Shown: positions 1 through 8,259 of the stretch, piece after piece
Layout of the letters: each line of letters starts with the position of its first letter
Numbering within the stretch: the stretch's first letter is position 1
Origin: Selenomonadaceae bacterium
Lineage (GTDB): Bacteria; Bacillota; Negativicutes; Selenomonadales; Selenomonadaceae
Assembly: GCA_017484005.1 (NCBI GenBank)
Contig: JAFUTY010000061.1
Span: forward strand, 1 to 64,000
Length of the DNA: 64,000 nt
Reading direction: 5' to 3'
Notes under the pieces: generated by a model
What the model was told of the DNA's origin: nothing
The model's input: only the letters and a program-made list of their open reading frames with translations
The model's database searches: none
Made by a program: the position numbers and the translations under genes

Positions 1-510
1 CGACGTAAAAAATTCCAGATTGTTTATCACGATGCATAAAAAAATTATAAATCCAACAGCGATCGTTTCACCTGTCGATCCAACTTTGAACAATTTGATT
101 CCATGTTTTTTCTTTGGAAAGAAGATCGGAACTTTCCCACAGATTCCATCTTCCGCAATATGCAATAGACATCCCACGCAAATATATCGAATCGCGTTGA
201 TACATTTCATCAGCAATTCAAATCCCGCGGGATTCTCTGACGCCATTCGAAAAATTTTGATCTGTTCCTGGATTTCTGCGATTGTCAAAATCGAAAACAG
301 CGCGAAGATCGAGAGATAAATTATCGGGAGATGTGAATAAGTGCGATGAGAGCTTCGCCATTTCCAATAAGCTTTGGATTCTTTTGGCGGACTGCCTTCA
401 ACTCGATCCGGAATAATCGCGCCAATCATACTGCAAATCACAAAGAACGGATCATTTGTCGCGGTATAGATTACAACTCCCGTGACAATTTCATGATTAA
501 TCCATTTCAA
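1..510 (-). CDS. YdjM-like metal-dependent membrane hydrolase (C-terminus beyond window)
   Basis: Reading the minus strand from a TTG at 508-510 gives 170 codons open to the window edge, so the C-terminus is missing. The start has a GAGG Shine-Dalgarno 8 bases upstream (519-522). Conserved features of the YdjM/DUF457 family are visible: an early His6, Asp35 in an IIPD segment, the R-x-x-H-R-T-x-S-H signature with His55 and His60, and a later HIAED segment, separated by hydrophobic stretches. Family members are predicted inner-membrane metal-dependent hydrolases; the substrate is not known. It follows the VanW gene by 15 bases and is probably the last gene of the operon starting at 5099. Family assignment is good, function is not established. 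Confidence 0.75.
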   Translation of the reverse strand, partial: MKWINHEIVTGVVIYTATNDPFFVICSMIGAIIPDRVEGSPPKESKAYWKWRSSHRTYSHLPIIYLSIFALFSILTIAEIQEQIKIFRMASENPAGFELLMKCINAIRYICVGCLLHIAEDGICGKVPIFFPKKKHGIKLFKVGSTGETIAVGFIIFLCIVINNLEFFTS

Positions 511-525
511 AATTTTTTCCTCGAA

Positions 526-1788
526 TTAATCGGCATAATAATCGTCAGTGTGCAAATATTCTTCGACAACAGAATCGCCAGTTCGAGTGACTCGATAGAC
601 CGAGGGATGCATGCTCGAGCCGTCTGTCACGATTGAAATTTCTTTGCCGGCGATATCAGCACTCGAGCCGAGAATGTAGCATGTAATTGCATTTCCATCA
701 GCTCTAGCGGCTAATGCCACGACGTGATTTAGATCGTTGCGGAATTTGAAATCTACAACGTCATCGGCGACAGTTGCATCGCGTCCCGGGGATACATAGC
801 TCGATGGAAAATAGTGAGGCGTGCGTTCAGTTGGAGTTAATCCAGCTAACAAAACTGCATTATAAAGAGTCGTGCTCACTTGGCAGACTCCTCCGCCGAT
901 TCCGATTTCATGTTTGCCGTTGACGATAACTGGTGCAGGCAGAAATCCATTCGAGTAAGTTCGATTTCCAACTGTATCATTGAACGAAAAACTCGTGCCA
1001 GGCTTGATAACTGAGGCATTGAGTTTGCTCGCTGCAATCCAAATATTGTCGCCGCGATTTCCTGGATAATAATAAGTCGTGTATTGTCCGATGATTGTAT
1101 CAACTGCATTCACATCTTCAGTCGTGATGAAAGGCTGAATGCTTGTCGGATAGATTGGAATTTGCTTCGGTGTATCGAGATTTCTATATGGCGCATCGAG
1201 CGATTGCGCAACTGGATCTGGAGTCCAATTTCTTCCGACAACCCCCGCGACATGAACAATCTCGCCCGCTGAATTCATGTAAACATCGGCATTGACCGGA
1301 TCAACATGAATTTCTGTTGCGATAGAATTCAATTTTGCGTTGAGTTTATCAGGACTGTAAGTTCCGACGAGTGAAAAATCGCGCGGATGCATGTAACAAT
1401 TGATCTGCTCGTTGAGATTATGGAAAAAACTTCCGCTGCGTCCAAGATTGAAAATTTCATCGGTGACTTGATCGACATTCGCGACATAATCAACATCTTC
1501 CGGATTGATATACCAAGTCTTGTCGCCGTCGATCAATTGAATCGGATCTGCATGATCCTTGTAATATCTATAAAGAAAGTCATGAACTTGAGTCTTAGTC
1601 ATTCCCGAGAGATCCGTTCCGTAAGCTGTGACGCCGCTGATAACTGTCGGTGAAGTTGAAATTGACAGTGAAAGAGATGCACCGACGACAGCGGAGAACG
1701 ATGTGATTGCCGTTGCACCGACGAATAATTTTTTGGATAACGATGTGGCTTGAACTGCTTCAGTCGCAAGATGAGCGGCTTCCACCAT
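526..1788 (-). CDS. VanW family exported/anchored wall protein
   Basis: 420 residues with an N-terminal hydrophobic segment around residues 20-48 that should act as a membrane anchor or signal. The middle (about 55-190) resembles the putative peptidoglycan-binding domain that usually precedes VanW. The C-terminal part (about 230-380) is the VanW domain, with the G-T-S-F-S-F-N segment and the G-G-G-V-C-Q-V-S-T-T-L-Y signature. VanW proteins are cell-envelope proteins of unknown biochemical role, named after a gene accessory to vancomycin-resistance clusters but common in Firmicutes without resistance. The ATG has an AAGGGGG ribosome site. It follows the nucleotidyltransferase gene by 14 bases, which suggests co-transcription with the sugar-modification genes. 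No resistance genes are adjacent, so resistance is not implied. Confidence 0.88.
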   Translation of the reverse strand: MVEAAHLATEAVQATSLSKKLFVGATAITSFSAVVGASLSLSISTSPTVISGVTAYGTDLSGMTKTQVHDFLYRYYKDHADPIQLIDGDKTWYINPEDVDYVANVDQVTDEIFNLGRSGSFFHNLNEQINCYMHPRDFSLVGTYSPDKLNAKLNSIATEIHVDPVNADVYMNSAGEIVHVAGVVGRNWTPDPVAQSLDAPYRNLDTPKQIPIYPTSIQPFITTEDVNAVDTIIGQYTTYYYPGNRGDNIWIAASKLNASVIKPGTSFSFNDTVGNRTYSNGFLPAPVIVNGKHEIGIGGGVCQVSTTLYNAVLLAGLTPTERTPHYFPSSYVSPGRDATVADDVVDFKFRNDLNHVVALAARADGNAITCYILGSSADIAGKEISIVTDGSSMHPSVYRVTRTGDSVVEEYLHTDDYYAD

Positions 1789-1802
1789 AGAGATTCCCCC
1801 TT

Positions 1803-2525
1803 CTAAGTTTCAGCGAAGATCTTTACTTCGGCAGGCGTTCCAAGAACATGAACTTTGCTCGAATCGATTGACATGATTCGAACATCTCCGCCCGCTTCGA
1901 TTAAAAAATTGTACATCGGCGCGATATATCTCTCACCGCGTTCGGAATTTTTTTCAGCATTCGATTCCGAATAGAATTCGTTGTATAGATATTCGAATTC
2001 GCCGGCAGATTTGAAATAATATGCACCGATTGAACAATTGTCACTAATTCTCTTTTTCTCTCGAACTTCAATCGCCTTGCCATTTTCATCGAGCGAGACA
2101 AAACTCCAATGATCTCCTGCCGCGTTGAAACATGGAATCCAGCCGTTGCAGTCTGGAATTTTATCCGGCGACATCTCACCAGCCTCGACATATGTATCGA
2201 TGTTGTAAATGATCATTGGCTCGATGAAATTCCATTCAGTTCGAGCGAGCATTGCAGATTCAGCTTGTCCGCGAGTGACTTCATCGATTTCGATCACTGC
2301 AAATTTTTCGATTCCGAGTTTTTTGCATTGATCCGCGATGAAATCTTTGCATTGATCCTCTTTCAGCACGATGAAGATGAATTTATCTTTGAAAAACGAT
2401 TTCAAACTTGTCATTGACCATTCGAAGAGTGTTTTGCCTTTGACTTCGATTTGATATTTTGGAACGTCATAGCCGGCATCTTTGAATCGCTGACCGCGTC
2501 CCGCCATCGTGATTATGATGTTCAT
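1803..2525 (-). CDS. LicC-like sugar/alcohol-phosphate nucleotidyltransferase
   Basis: 240 residues with the N-terminal nucleotide-binding loop of the NTP_transferase fold (M-A-G-x-G-x-R-F, residues 7-14), the conserved P-K at about 21-23, and a D near 108 in Y-N-I-D-T that should bind metal. The short length matches LicC-type cytidylyltransferases and small dTDP-glucose-pyrophosphorylase-like enzymes of capsule loci rather than full GlmU or GalU. Expected reaction: NTP plus a phosphorylated sugar or small alcohol gives an NDP-activated precursor and pyrophosphate. The gene directly downstream of an APH-fold kinase suggests that the kinase supplies the phosphorylated substrate. The exact substrate cannot be read from sequence. 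Confidence 0.78.
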   Translation of the reverse strand: MNIIITMAGRGQRFKDAGYDVPKYQIEVKGKTLFEWSMTSLKSFFKDKFIFIVLKEDQCKDFIADQCKKLGIEKFAVIEIDEVTRGQAESAMLARTEWNFIEPMIIYNIDTYVEAGEMSPDKIPDCNGWIPCFNAAGDHWSFVSLDENGKAIEVREKKRISDNCSIGAYYFKSAGEFEYLYNEFYSESNAEKNSERGERYIAPMYNFLIEAGGDVRIMSIDSSKVHVLGTPAEVKIFAET

Positions 2526-2540
2526 GACTTCAACTCCCCG

Positions 2541-3617
2541 CTAAAATTTTTCAACGCGCTCGAAGAGTTCAATTCCCCGCGCGAGCATTGCAAGCTGACG
2601 TTTTGGAGCATCGCTGTGGAGCGGCACCATACTCAAAAACAGAGTTGATTCGATTAGACGAATTTGACGCATTTGATTCGCATCGAGATCAAATACTTCC
2701 GCAAAAATTCTAACGATCTCGTGAGTTTTATCCTCAAATGCTGAATCGAGTTTCAAAATGATCTGATCTCCGCGCCGTCTCGCAATGAATCGATCCTCGA
2801 TTATGAAATCATAACCGCCCTCGATTGAATGCAAAATTTTCGCGAGATCATAACGCCCATCGCCATGAATTTTGAACTTCCCAAATTCACCGCGCGGATC
2901 AATTAGACGAATGAAATTCAATTCCCGCTCCATCATTATATTCGGAAGACAAAGATCGCCGTGAATGACATGGAAATTTTTTGCAGTGTCAGGAATCAAA
3001 ATTTCTTCAACCATGTTCGGAAGTTTTTCCATGATCTTCGCGACTCGATTTTTGATCGGTTCAGCGATTGTCGGATCTGATTTGATTCGCTCGAATCGCG
3101 TCAAAACTTTTTTGATATAGATCTCCCGAGCTGCTTCCTCGAATTCTTCAACAGTCGATTCAGGAATGAATCGCTTCATATCATCGACGGCAGATTTGAT
3201 TCGGCTGAAAATTTTTCGCCAAATACTGAATCGCGATTCAACTTCGATTTCAATTTCAGCGTCAGAATCGAAAACATTTTCAGTCCCTGCGAAAATCTCC
3301 TCGTCGAAATTATCAGCGTTGATTGTTGAATCCATTGCACTCCCAGCATCCAAAACATTGTTTGAATCGTAATCCATGAAAAATCTATGCAGCGTTGGAT
3401 AGCCGTAGTATTCGATTTCAACGGAAGGCAGTTCAGATTCCGATGAAGTTGAAATGATTCGCGGAAAAAGATATTGCAATTCATGCGGGAGACTTTGGTA
3501 ATAATTGATTTCACGGAGGATATCATTGCCAATTTGATTCGTCTTTTTGAGAATTCCGCGTGCCTCGTCAACTTCGATGAAATGAAATGAACGAGGTGCG
3601 ACCATATTTGACGCCAA
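2541..3617 (-). CDS. APH/choline-kinase-fold phosphotransferase, capsule type
   Basis: 358 residues. The Brenner catalytic motif H-G-D-L-C-L-P-N lies at about residue 215, followed by I-D-P-R-G, the metal-binding aspartate equivalent of DFG, and a conserved D-G-R-Y-D-L-A-K segment. These place it in the aminoglycoside/choline kinase superfamily, in the branch found in polysaccharide loci rather than drug-resistance enzymes. An acidic insertion (about 85-130) interrupts the N-lobe. The chosen start is TTG 3615-3617 with GGAGG 9 bases upstream; an in-frame ATG four codons later is an alternative. It lies between a glycosyltransferase-like gene and a nucleotidyltransferase, which suggests phosphorylation of a sugar or small alcohol before nucleotide activation. 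Confidence 0.75.
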   Translation of the reverse strand: MASNMVAPRSFHFIEVDEARGILKKTNQIGNDILREINYYQSLPHELQYLFPRIISTSSESELPSVEIEYYGYPTLHRFFMDYDSNNVLDAGSAMDSTINADNFDEEIFAGTENVFDSDAEIEIEVESRFSIWRKIFSRIKSAVDDMKRFIPESTVEEFEEAAREIYIKKVLTRFERIKSDPTIAEPIKNRVAKIMEKLPNMVEEILIPDTAKNFHVIHGDLCLPNIMMERELNFIRLIDPRGEFGKFKIHGDGRYDLAKILHSIEGGYDFIIEDRFIARRRGDQIILKLDSAFEDKTHEIVRIFAEVFDLDANQMRQIRLIESTLFLSMVPLHSDAPKRQLAMLARGIELFERVEKF

Positions 3618-3632
3618 GATGAAATTCCTCCG

Positions 3633-5099
3633 TCAGAACGATTTTTCATACGCCTTGATCGCGTCGTCTTTGCGATTCAGCTTGCGATAAACATTCGAGA
3701 GAACATAATAAAAATCCTTCGAGAGTCCTGTTTCGAGTGACTGCATTTTTGTCAATAGATTCAGAGCCTTTTGCGTTTGATCTTTTTGCAGATAATCATT
3801 AGCCATAATACATGCGAGTTTTCCAGTCTCAACTTCAAAATCCTGTGGCGGAAGTCGTTTCCAATACCTAGTATTGTTCGCGAGCATAATACCATCTTCA
3901 ATTTGCCAAGTCTCAAGTTGAGATGAAAATTCTTTATACACTTCAGAAATTTTTCGATAGATTAAATCTTCGAGAATTTTGAGTTGCATGCTTCGCGGAT
4001 TCAATACTAATCGAATGAAAAGCATGCGTACGATATTAAATAGATCCTCCACGAAAATTTTCCAAACATCGAGAGTAATCTGCGGCTCGTTCATGATTCT
4101 GAAAAAGAGATTCAGTGCATCGATATCGTGAGTGCCCTCTTCTCCATTAATTCGACCACGTGCGACATGAAGTTTCACTGTAAAGAGCACCTTGCTAACT
4201 TGAATGACGATTTGCGATACATTTGGATTTGCAACTGGATCAATTGGAGTTGGGAAAATCCAGAATAATTTTTCGACGCGTTCGCGATAGTGTCCGATTT
4301 TTTCGCCGAGATATCGACGCGCTTTGTTATCGAAATACCGATCGACGCGTTTATATGCAAAAACGTTCGGGAGATTAATGAGTTCGTCGACTAGCGGAAT
4401 TGTCGCAAGTTGATTGAGATTGATTCGAGTAAATCTGCCGTTGTAAATTCGATCAGCTGGAACGACTTTTCGCGCGACTGTTGGTAGATAAATTTCTTCG
4501 AGTGCATATCCAGTCGGCGGAAGTTTTGGATCGATCCATGGCGTCAAAATATCTTTGATCTTTTTGAAAACTTCACGCTTGTAGAAAGATCCCTCACACA
4601 TCGAAATCGTGAAATCAGGAATTCCGAGCTCTCTAAGCATTCGACGCGGACGAAGATCATCTTGCGCGAGCTTGGCTTGAGTCCAATTGTTATATTTGAG
4701 ATTGTCAAGTCCAGCATCATAATTCTTCATGATGTCATATGCACCGCGTTTGAAATACAATTCATTGCTCGCCGCGAAAACAAAATATTCGAAGTCACCA
4801 AATTTTTCGCAAGCATAATCAAAGTTTCCAAAATGTGCGTTCAAAAACAGATGAACTCCACCATTGACGCGCGTTGTATTCCATCGCACAGGATTGATAA
4901 TCACGCGCGATTTATATGGCTCACAAGTCGATAGAATTCTGAAGAAACTTTTTTCCGAGAAATATGGACTGCTGATTTCGAACGATTGAGAGATGTGCAA
5001 AACGATTCCGCAGTCGTCGTGATATGTTAAGAGATTTTCGATTAGATCAAAGACCGATTCAGCGCGCTCGTGAACCGGAATCGAAAAGACGATTTTCAA
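3633..5099 (-). CDS. Putative glycosyltransferase-like protein with C-terminal TPR
   Basis: 488 residues, cytoplasmic by appearance (no signal peptide). The N-terminal ~270 residues begin M-K-I-V-F-S-I-P-V-H and continue with strand-helix alternation and S-N-E/E-E-I-Y-L-P segments, resembling GT-A/core-2-I-branching glycosyltransferases, but I see no clean DxD motif. The last ~60 residues look like a TPR pair (A-L-N-L-L-T-K...Y-Y-V-L-S-N-V-Y-R-K-L-N-R-K-D-D-A-I-K-A-Y). Start is TTG 5097-5099 with AAGGAGG 8 bases upstream. It is first in the six-gene minus-strand operon, downstream of the promoter at 5146-5175. The glycosyltransferase idea is inference from fold-like features and neighbours. 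Confidence 0.6.
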   Translation of the reverse strand: MKIVFSIPVHERAESVFDLIENLLTYHDDCGIVLHISQSFEISSPYFSEKSFFRILSTCEPYKSRVIINPVRWNTTRVNGGVHLFLNAHFGNFDYACEKFGDFEYFVFAASNELYFKRGAYDIMKNYDAGLDNLKYNNWTQAKLAQDDLRPRRMLRELGIPDFTISMCEGSFYKREVFKKIKDILTPWIDPKLPPTGYALEEIYLPTVARKVVPADRIYNGRFTRINLNQLATIPLVDELINLPNVFAYKRVDRYFDNKARRYLGEKIGHYRERVEKLFWIFPTPIDPVANPNVSQIVIQVSKVLFTVKLHVARGRINGEEGTHDIDALNLFFRIMNEPQITLDVWKIFVEDLFNIVRMLFIRLVLNPRSMQLKILEDLIYRKISEVYKEFSSQLETWQIEDGIMLANNTRYWKRLPPQDFEVETGKLACIMANDYLQKDQTQKALNLLTKMQSLETGLSKDFYYVLSNVYRKLNRKDDAIKAYEKSF

Positions 5100-5145
5100 A
5101 ATGTGATCCTCCTTGCAAAATGAATTCGACAGAATGACTTCGAAA

Positions 5146-5175
5146 ATTATATCACCCGTATTTGAATGGTATCAA
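5146..5175 (-). promoter_or_regulatory. Promoter of the glycan/VanW operon
   Basis: On the minus strand TTGATA (5170-5175) is followed after 18 bases by TATAAT (5146-5151) with an extended TG two bases before it. It sits 47 bases upstream of the TTG start at 5099 and is the only good promoter seen for the run down to base 1. Confidence 0.65.
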
Positions 5176-5249
5176 GGAAATTCAATTGTCATACTATTCT
5201 CGCATCGAATTTCAAAAATTATACTGAAAATCGATTCCGAGTATAAATT

Positions 5250-5768
5250 TCAGTCATGCATTGCTTTGAAAAGTCGATCTAATGGAAGTAATTTCAAAAT
5301 CACTAGTGAAATGATCAATTCTGGAATCAAATACGTCGCGTTGAAAATTGCGGAATATATGAATGGTGACATTCCCTCCGGAGCATATGATCCGAAAAAT
5401 GCTACTCCAGAAATGAAATGACATGTAAATCGCGCATCGAAAGCTATCACGACGGATATGAATCGATGTTCTTTCAACAATCCCGCGAGTGCCATTGACA
5501 TGTAAGGAAGTGGATAATCGAATAGAATTTGAATCGGATGAACTAGAAAAGGATCAATGATCATTTCGATCAATCCAAACATAAATCCGGCCATTGCACC
5601 GATTTTCATTCCATATCGAAGCGAAATCAAAATCAATGGAATCATTCCGCCCGGCGTGACAGATCCACCTTGCGGCATGTGAAATAGTTTGATCTGTTGA
5701 AGTATGAATGTGAGTGCGAGCATTAATGCAACTGATATCAAAACTCGAGTCGAGATTTTTTGATTCAA
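5250..5768 (-). CDS. thiT: Thiamine ECF transporter S-component ThiT
   Basis: 172 residues, about six hydrophobic segments, with the family hallmark G-G-S-V-T-P-G-G-M-I-P-L at about 34-45 and the length typical for ThiT (YuaJ). ThiT binds thiamine in the membrane and works with a shared energizing module (EcfA, EcfA', EcfT) that is not in this window. Start is TTG 5766-5768 preceded by GAGGAGG. No TPP-riboswitch core was recognised upstream, where only about 80 bases separate it from the divergent rplU promoter. A thiamine pyrophosphokinase gene lies elsewhere in the window (28270), consistent with uptake followed by pyrophosphorylation. Confidence 0.88.
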   Translation of the reverse strand: MNQKISTRVLISVALMLALTFILQQIKLFHMPQGGSVTPGGMIPLILISLRYGMKIGAMAGFMFGLIEMIIDPFLVHPIQILFDYPLPYMSMALAGLLKEHRFISVVIAFDARFTCHFISGVAFFGSYAPEGMSPFIYSAIFNATYLIPELIISLVILKLLPLDRLFKAMHD

Positions 5769-5822
5769 TCGAGACTCCTCCTCGAAAAATTTTCATCGAG
5801 ATTTTGCAACGCAAGCTATCGA

Positions 5823-5851
5823 TTGACAAGAAAATTTTGAAATGCTAGGAT
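5823..5851 (+). promoter_or_regulatory. Promoter of rplU-prp-rpmA
   Basis: TTGACA (5823-5828), a 17-base spacer and TAGGAT (5846-5851). It lies 88 bases before the rplU start, leaving room for a structured leader. Confidence 0.75.
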
Positions 5852-5863
5852 TTGCAAGTCAAC

Positions 5864-5932
5864 CGCACGATGAGGTTTCAACGTTCAAAAATTTTGAGCG
5901 ACCAACATCGGCGAGTTTATTGCATGGAGGTG
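5864..5932 (+). promoter_or_regulatory. Putative L21 leader (autoregulatory 5' UTR)
   Basis: The 5' UTR of rplU can fold with CGATG (5868-5872) pairing CATCG (5906-5910) around an inner hairpin 5882-5890/5892-5900 (one G-U pair). The position, size and nested layout match the ribosomal L21 leader described for Firmicutes, which is thought to bind L21 and control the operon. A covariance-model search was not possible here. Confidence 0.5.
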
Positions 5933-5938
5933 CTTTCC

Positions 5939-6250
5939 TTGTACGCAATTATTCAAACCGGCGGCAAACAATACAAAGCGTCTGTCGGTGATGTCCTCGT
6001 CATTGAAAAGCTCGAGGGCGAAGTCGATTCAACTGTTACATTCGATAAAGTTCTCTCGATTTGCGACGGCGATGACTGCAAATTTGGCAAACCATTCATC
6101 GATGGCGCAAAAGTCACCGCGAAAATCGTTGAACATGGCAAAGCGAAAAAGATCCTCGTTTTCAAATACAAAGCAAAATCCAATTATCGCAAACGCCAAG
6201 GACATCGTCAGCCATTCACCAAAGTTCAAATCGAAAAGATTGAGGGCTGA
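5939..6250 (+). CDS. rplU: 50S ribosomal protein L21
   Basis: 103 residues, the standard L21 length, starting at TTG 5939-5941 six bases after GGAGGTG. The protein begins [12 protein letters not shown], the conserved L21 N-terminus, and contains the C-terminal [12 protein letters not shown] signature. The open frame extends further upstream, but those codons do not resemble L21 and fall in the leader. L21 binds 23S rRNA in the large subunit. The stop overlaps the prp start by one base, so the three genes are translationally linked. Confidence 0.97.
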   Translation: MYAIIQTGGKQYKASVGDVLVIEKLEGEVDSTVTFDKVLSICDGDDCKFGKPFIDGAKVTAKIVEHGKAKKILVFKYKAKSNYRKRQGHRQPFTKVQIEKIEG

Positions 6251-6606
6251 TGATAAATATCAAGATTTCCCTTCAAAAATCTAAAATCGTTGGATTCGAA
6301 ATCTCGGGACATGCAAATACTGCGCCGCGAGGTCAAGATATCGTTTGCGCTGGAGTTTCATCAATTTCTCAAACTGCATTGATGGGAATCGGAGCATATC
6401 TCAAACGTGACGTCGATTATGAACAAGCTCCTCCAGATAGAGGCGGTTTCCTATCGATGAAACTTAATTCAAATCCGGACGATTTAACTGAAGCAATTTT
6501 GCGAACGATGATCCTCGGGCTGAAGGAAATCGAAAGACTCTATCCAAAAATTATTAAGATTGAATACGAAGAAGGAGGGATTCAGTATGAAGAAATTCGG
6601 CTTTGA
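6250..6606 (+). CDS. prp: Ribosomal processing cysteine protease Prp
   Basis: 118 residues with the Prp signature G-H-A (about residue 20-22) and D-I-V-C-A-G-V-S (Cys about 34), giving the His/Cys catalytic pair. In Firmicutes and relatives Prp removes the N-terminal extension of L27 before ribosome assembly. Its location between rplU and rpmA is the conserved arrangement, and the L27 here carries the matching cleavage motif. The gene overlaps rplU by 1 base and rpmA by 20 bases. Confidence 0.94.
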   Translation: MINIKISLQKSKIVGFEISGHANTAPRGQDIVCAGVSSISQTALMGIGAYLKRDVDYEQAPPDRGGFLSMKLNSNPDDLTEAILRTMILGLKEIERLYPKIIKIEYEEGGIQYEEIRL

Positions 6607-6892
6607 TCTTCAACTGTTTGCGCATAAAAAAGGAGTCAGCTCGACTCGCAACGGACGTGACAGCGAATCGAAACGTCTCGGCGCGAAAAAGCATGACGGA
6701 ATGATCGTCAAAGCGGGAAATATTCTCGTTCGCCAGCGTGGAACTCATTTTCATCCAGGTCACAACGTTGGAATCGGCGGCGATGATACACTCTTCGCCA
6801 AAATTTCTGGACGAGTTGCATTCGAGCGCAAGGATAAATTCCGTCGTCAAGTCAGCGTTTATCCTGTCGAGGAAAAAGTCGCTGAAGCTTAA
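6587..6892 (+). CDS. rpmA: 50S ribosomal protein L27 with Prp-cleaved N-terminus
   Basis: 101 residues from ATG 6587, with GGAGGGA about 6 bases upstream. It begins [12 protein letters not shown] then H-K-K-G. The first 12 residues are the extension found in Firmicutes and cleaved by Prp after L-Q-L-F-A, exposing the N-terminus that reaches the peptidyl-transferase centre. The core contains the conserved [10 protein letters not shown] and H-P-G-x-N-V-G-x-G-G-D-D-T-L-F segments. A terminator follows at 6905. Confidence 0.97.
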   Translation: MKKFGFDLQLFAHKKGVSSTRNGRDSESKRLGAKKHDGMIVKAGNILVRQRGTHFHPGHNVGIGGDDTLFAKISGRVAFERKDKFRRQVSVYPVEEKVAEA

Positions 6893-6904
6893 AAATTTTT
6901 ATCG

Positions 6905-6958
6905 GAAATAAAAAAAGATCCCCGACCGATTCAGCATCGATCGAGGATCTTTTCTCGT
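6905..6958 (+). terminator. Rho-independent terminator after rpmA
   Basis: An A-run, then a GATC-containing stem (AAAAGATCC...GGATCTTTT) with an inner CGAT/ATCG pairing, then a T-run. It belongs to the repeated terminator family of this window. obg starts only 16 bases later, so either its own promoter overlaps or there is read-through. Confidence 0.8.
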
Positions 6959-6973
6959 TGAGGAGGAATGATT

Positions 6974-8254
6974 ATGCAATTCATAGATCGCGCGAAAATT
7001 TTTGTGAAAGCTGGCAACGGCGGCAATGGAAAATCTGCCTTCCGCCATGAAAAATACATTCCGAAAGGAGGTCCATCGGGAGGAGATGGCGGGCGTGGAG
7101 CTGATATCGTTTTTGTTGTCGATTCGAATCTCAACACGCTGTTGAATTTTCGATTCAAGCGCAAATTTATCGGTGAGAACGGCGGCAATGGCGATATCAA
7201 GGATCAATTTGGAAAATCTGCTGAGCCTCTCGAAATTCATGTCCCGCCCGGAACGATGATTTTCGATGCGGAATCTGGAGAAAAATTGGCAGATCTAGTA
7301 TCTGAGGGACAGCGAGAAATTTTAGCGCGTGGAGGTCGAGGAGGTCGCGGAAATGCTCGATTCAAATCTGCAGCTCGACGCGCTCCAACATTCGCGGAAC
7401 TTGGTGCGCCTGGAGAATCTCGCGAGTTATTGCTCGAATTGAAACTTTTAGCCGATGTTGGATTGGTAGGATTTCCAAGTGTAGGAAAATCGAGCTTGAT
7501 TTCTGTCGTTTCAGCAGCTAAGCCAGAAATCGCCGATTATCATTTCACAACGTTGACTCCAGTTCTCGGCGTCGTTCAAACTGATTATGAAAAATCGAGC
7601 GTCTGGGCAGATATTCCAGGATTAATCGAGGGCGCAGCGGATGGCGCAGGATTGGGACATGATTTTTTGCGGCACATCGAGCGGACAAAATTGATCCTGC
7701 ATTTAGTCGATGCATCGGGAATCGAGGGACGAGATCCAGTCGAAGATTTTCATGCAATAAATCGCGAGCTCAAAAAATACAGCGAACATCTTGCAACTCG
7801 GACTCAAATTCTCGTCGCGAATAAAATCGATCTTCCAACAGCATCGGAAAATCTTCCGCGTCTCGAAAAATTAGCGGCTGAACATGATTTGAAATTTTTT
7901 GCGATATCAGCGGCAACTCTCGAGGGCGTCGAGGATTTAAAAAATTATGTTGCGAGCTGGCTTGATCAATATGTTCCGGAAGAAATTCATGAAGAGACTC
8001 CAATTTTCAATCTCGATTCGAAGGAAGATATCGAGGCGATTTCGATAACTCGAAACGATGCTGGAGATTTTATCGTGAGCGGCAAATCGGTCGAGAAACT
8101 CGTCGCAATGACAAATTTCGATAATGAGGAAGGAGTTCGTCGATTCCAGCAAATTTTGCGAAAAAAAAACCTCGACTCGTTATTGCGCGAGCGAGGTATC
8201 AAAGATGGAATGACTGTTTGGATTGGAGATCGCGGATTCGTTTTCAGCGATTGA
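6974..8254 (+). CDS. obg: GTPase Obg/CgtA
   Basis: 426 residues in the three-domain Obg layout: glycine-rich Obg fold (about 1-158, G-G-x-G-G-x-G repeats), a G domain with P-loop G-F-P-S-V-G-K-S (about 165-172), D-I-P-G (G3) and N-K-I-D (G4), and a C-terminal OCT domain. Obg is an essential GTPase in 50S assembly and stress control. ATG 6974 is chosen over ATG 6968 because the GAGGAGG site ends at 6966, giving 7 bases against 1, and because Obg proteins begin close to F-x-D-x-x-x-I-x-V-K. It converges with the next gene, the two stops lying only 5 bases apart. Confidence 0.96.
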   Translation: MQFIDRAKIFVKAGNGGNGKSAFRHEKYIPKGGPSGGDGGRGADIVFVVDSNLNTLLNFRFKRKFIGENGGNGDIKDQFGKSAEPLEIHVPPGTMIFDAESGEKLADLVSEGQREILARGGRGGRGNARFKSAARRAPTFAELGAPGESRELLLELKLLADVGLVGFPSVGKSSLISVVSAAKPEIADYHFTTLTPVLGVVQTDYEKSSVWADIPGLIEGAADGAGLGHDFLRHIERTKLILHLVDASGIEGRDPVEDFHAINRELKKYSEHLATRTQILVANKIDLPTASENLPRLEKLAAEHDLKFFAISAATLEGVEDLKNYVASWLDQYVPEEIHEETPIFNLDSKEDIEAISITRNDAGDFIVSGKSVEKLVAMTNFDNEEGVRRFQQILRKKNLDSLLRERGIKDGMTVWIGDRGFVFSD

Positions 8255-8259
8255 TTTGA

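Noticed and set aside
20..636. Two plus-strand open frames at the window start
   Set aside because: They lie opposite the YdjM-like and VanW genes, which have clear family motifs and ribosome sites on the minus strand.
526..1788. Vancomycin-resistance gene
   Set aside because: VanW proteins are common housekeeping envelope proteins in Firmicutes; no vanH, vanA/B, vanX or VanRS is nearby.
5769..5850. TPP riboswitch before thiT
   Set aside because: No CUGAGA-type core and too little space beside the rplU promoter.
5852..5938. Longer rplU starting in the leader
   Set aside because: L21 proteins begin at M-Y-A-I-I-Q; the upstream codons fold as a leader and are not L21-like.
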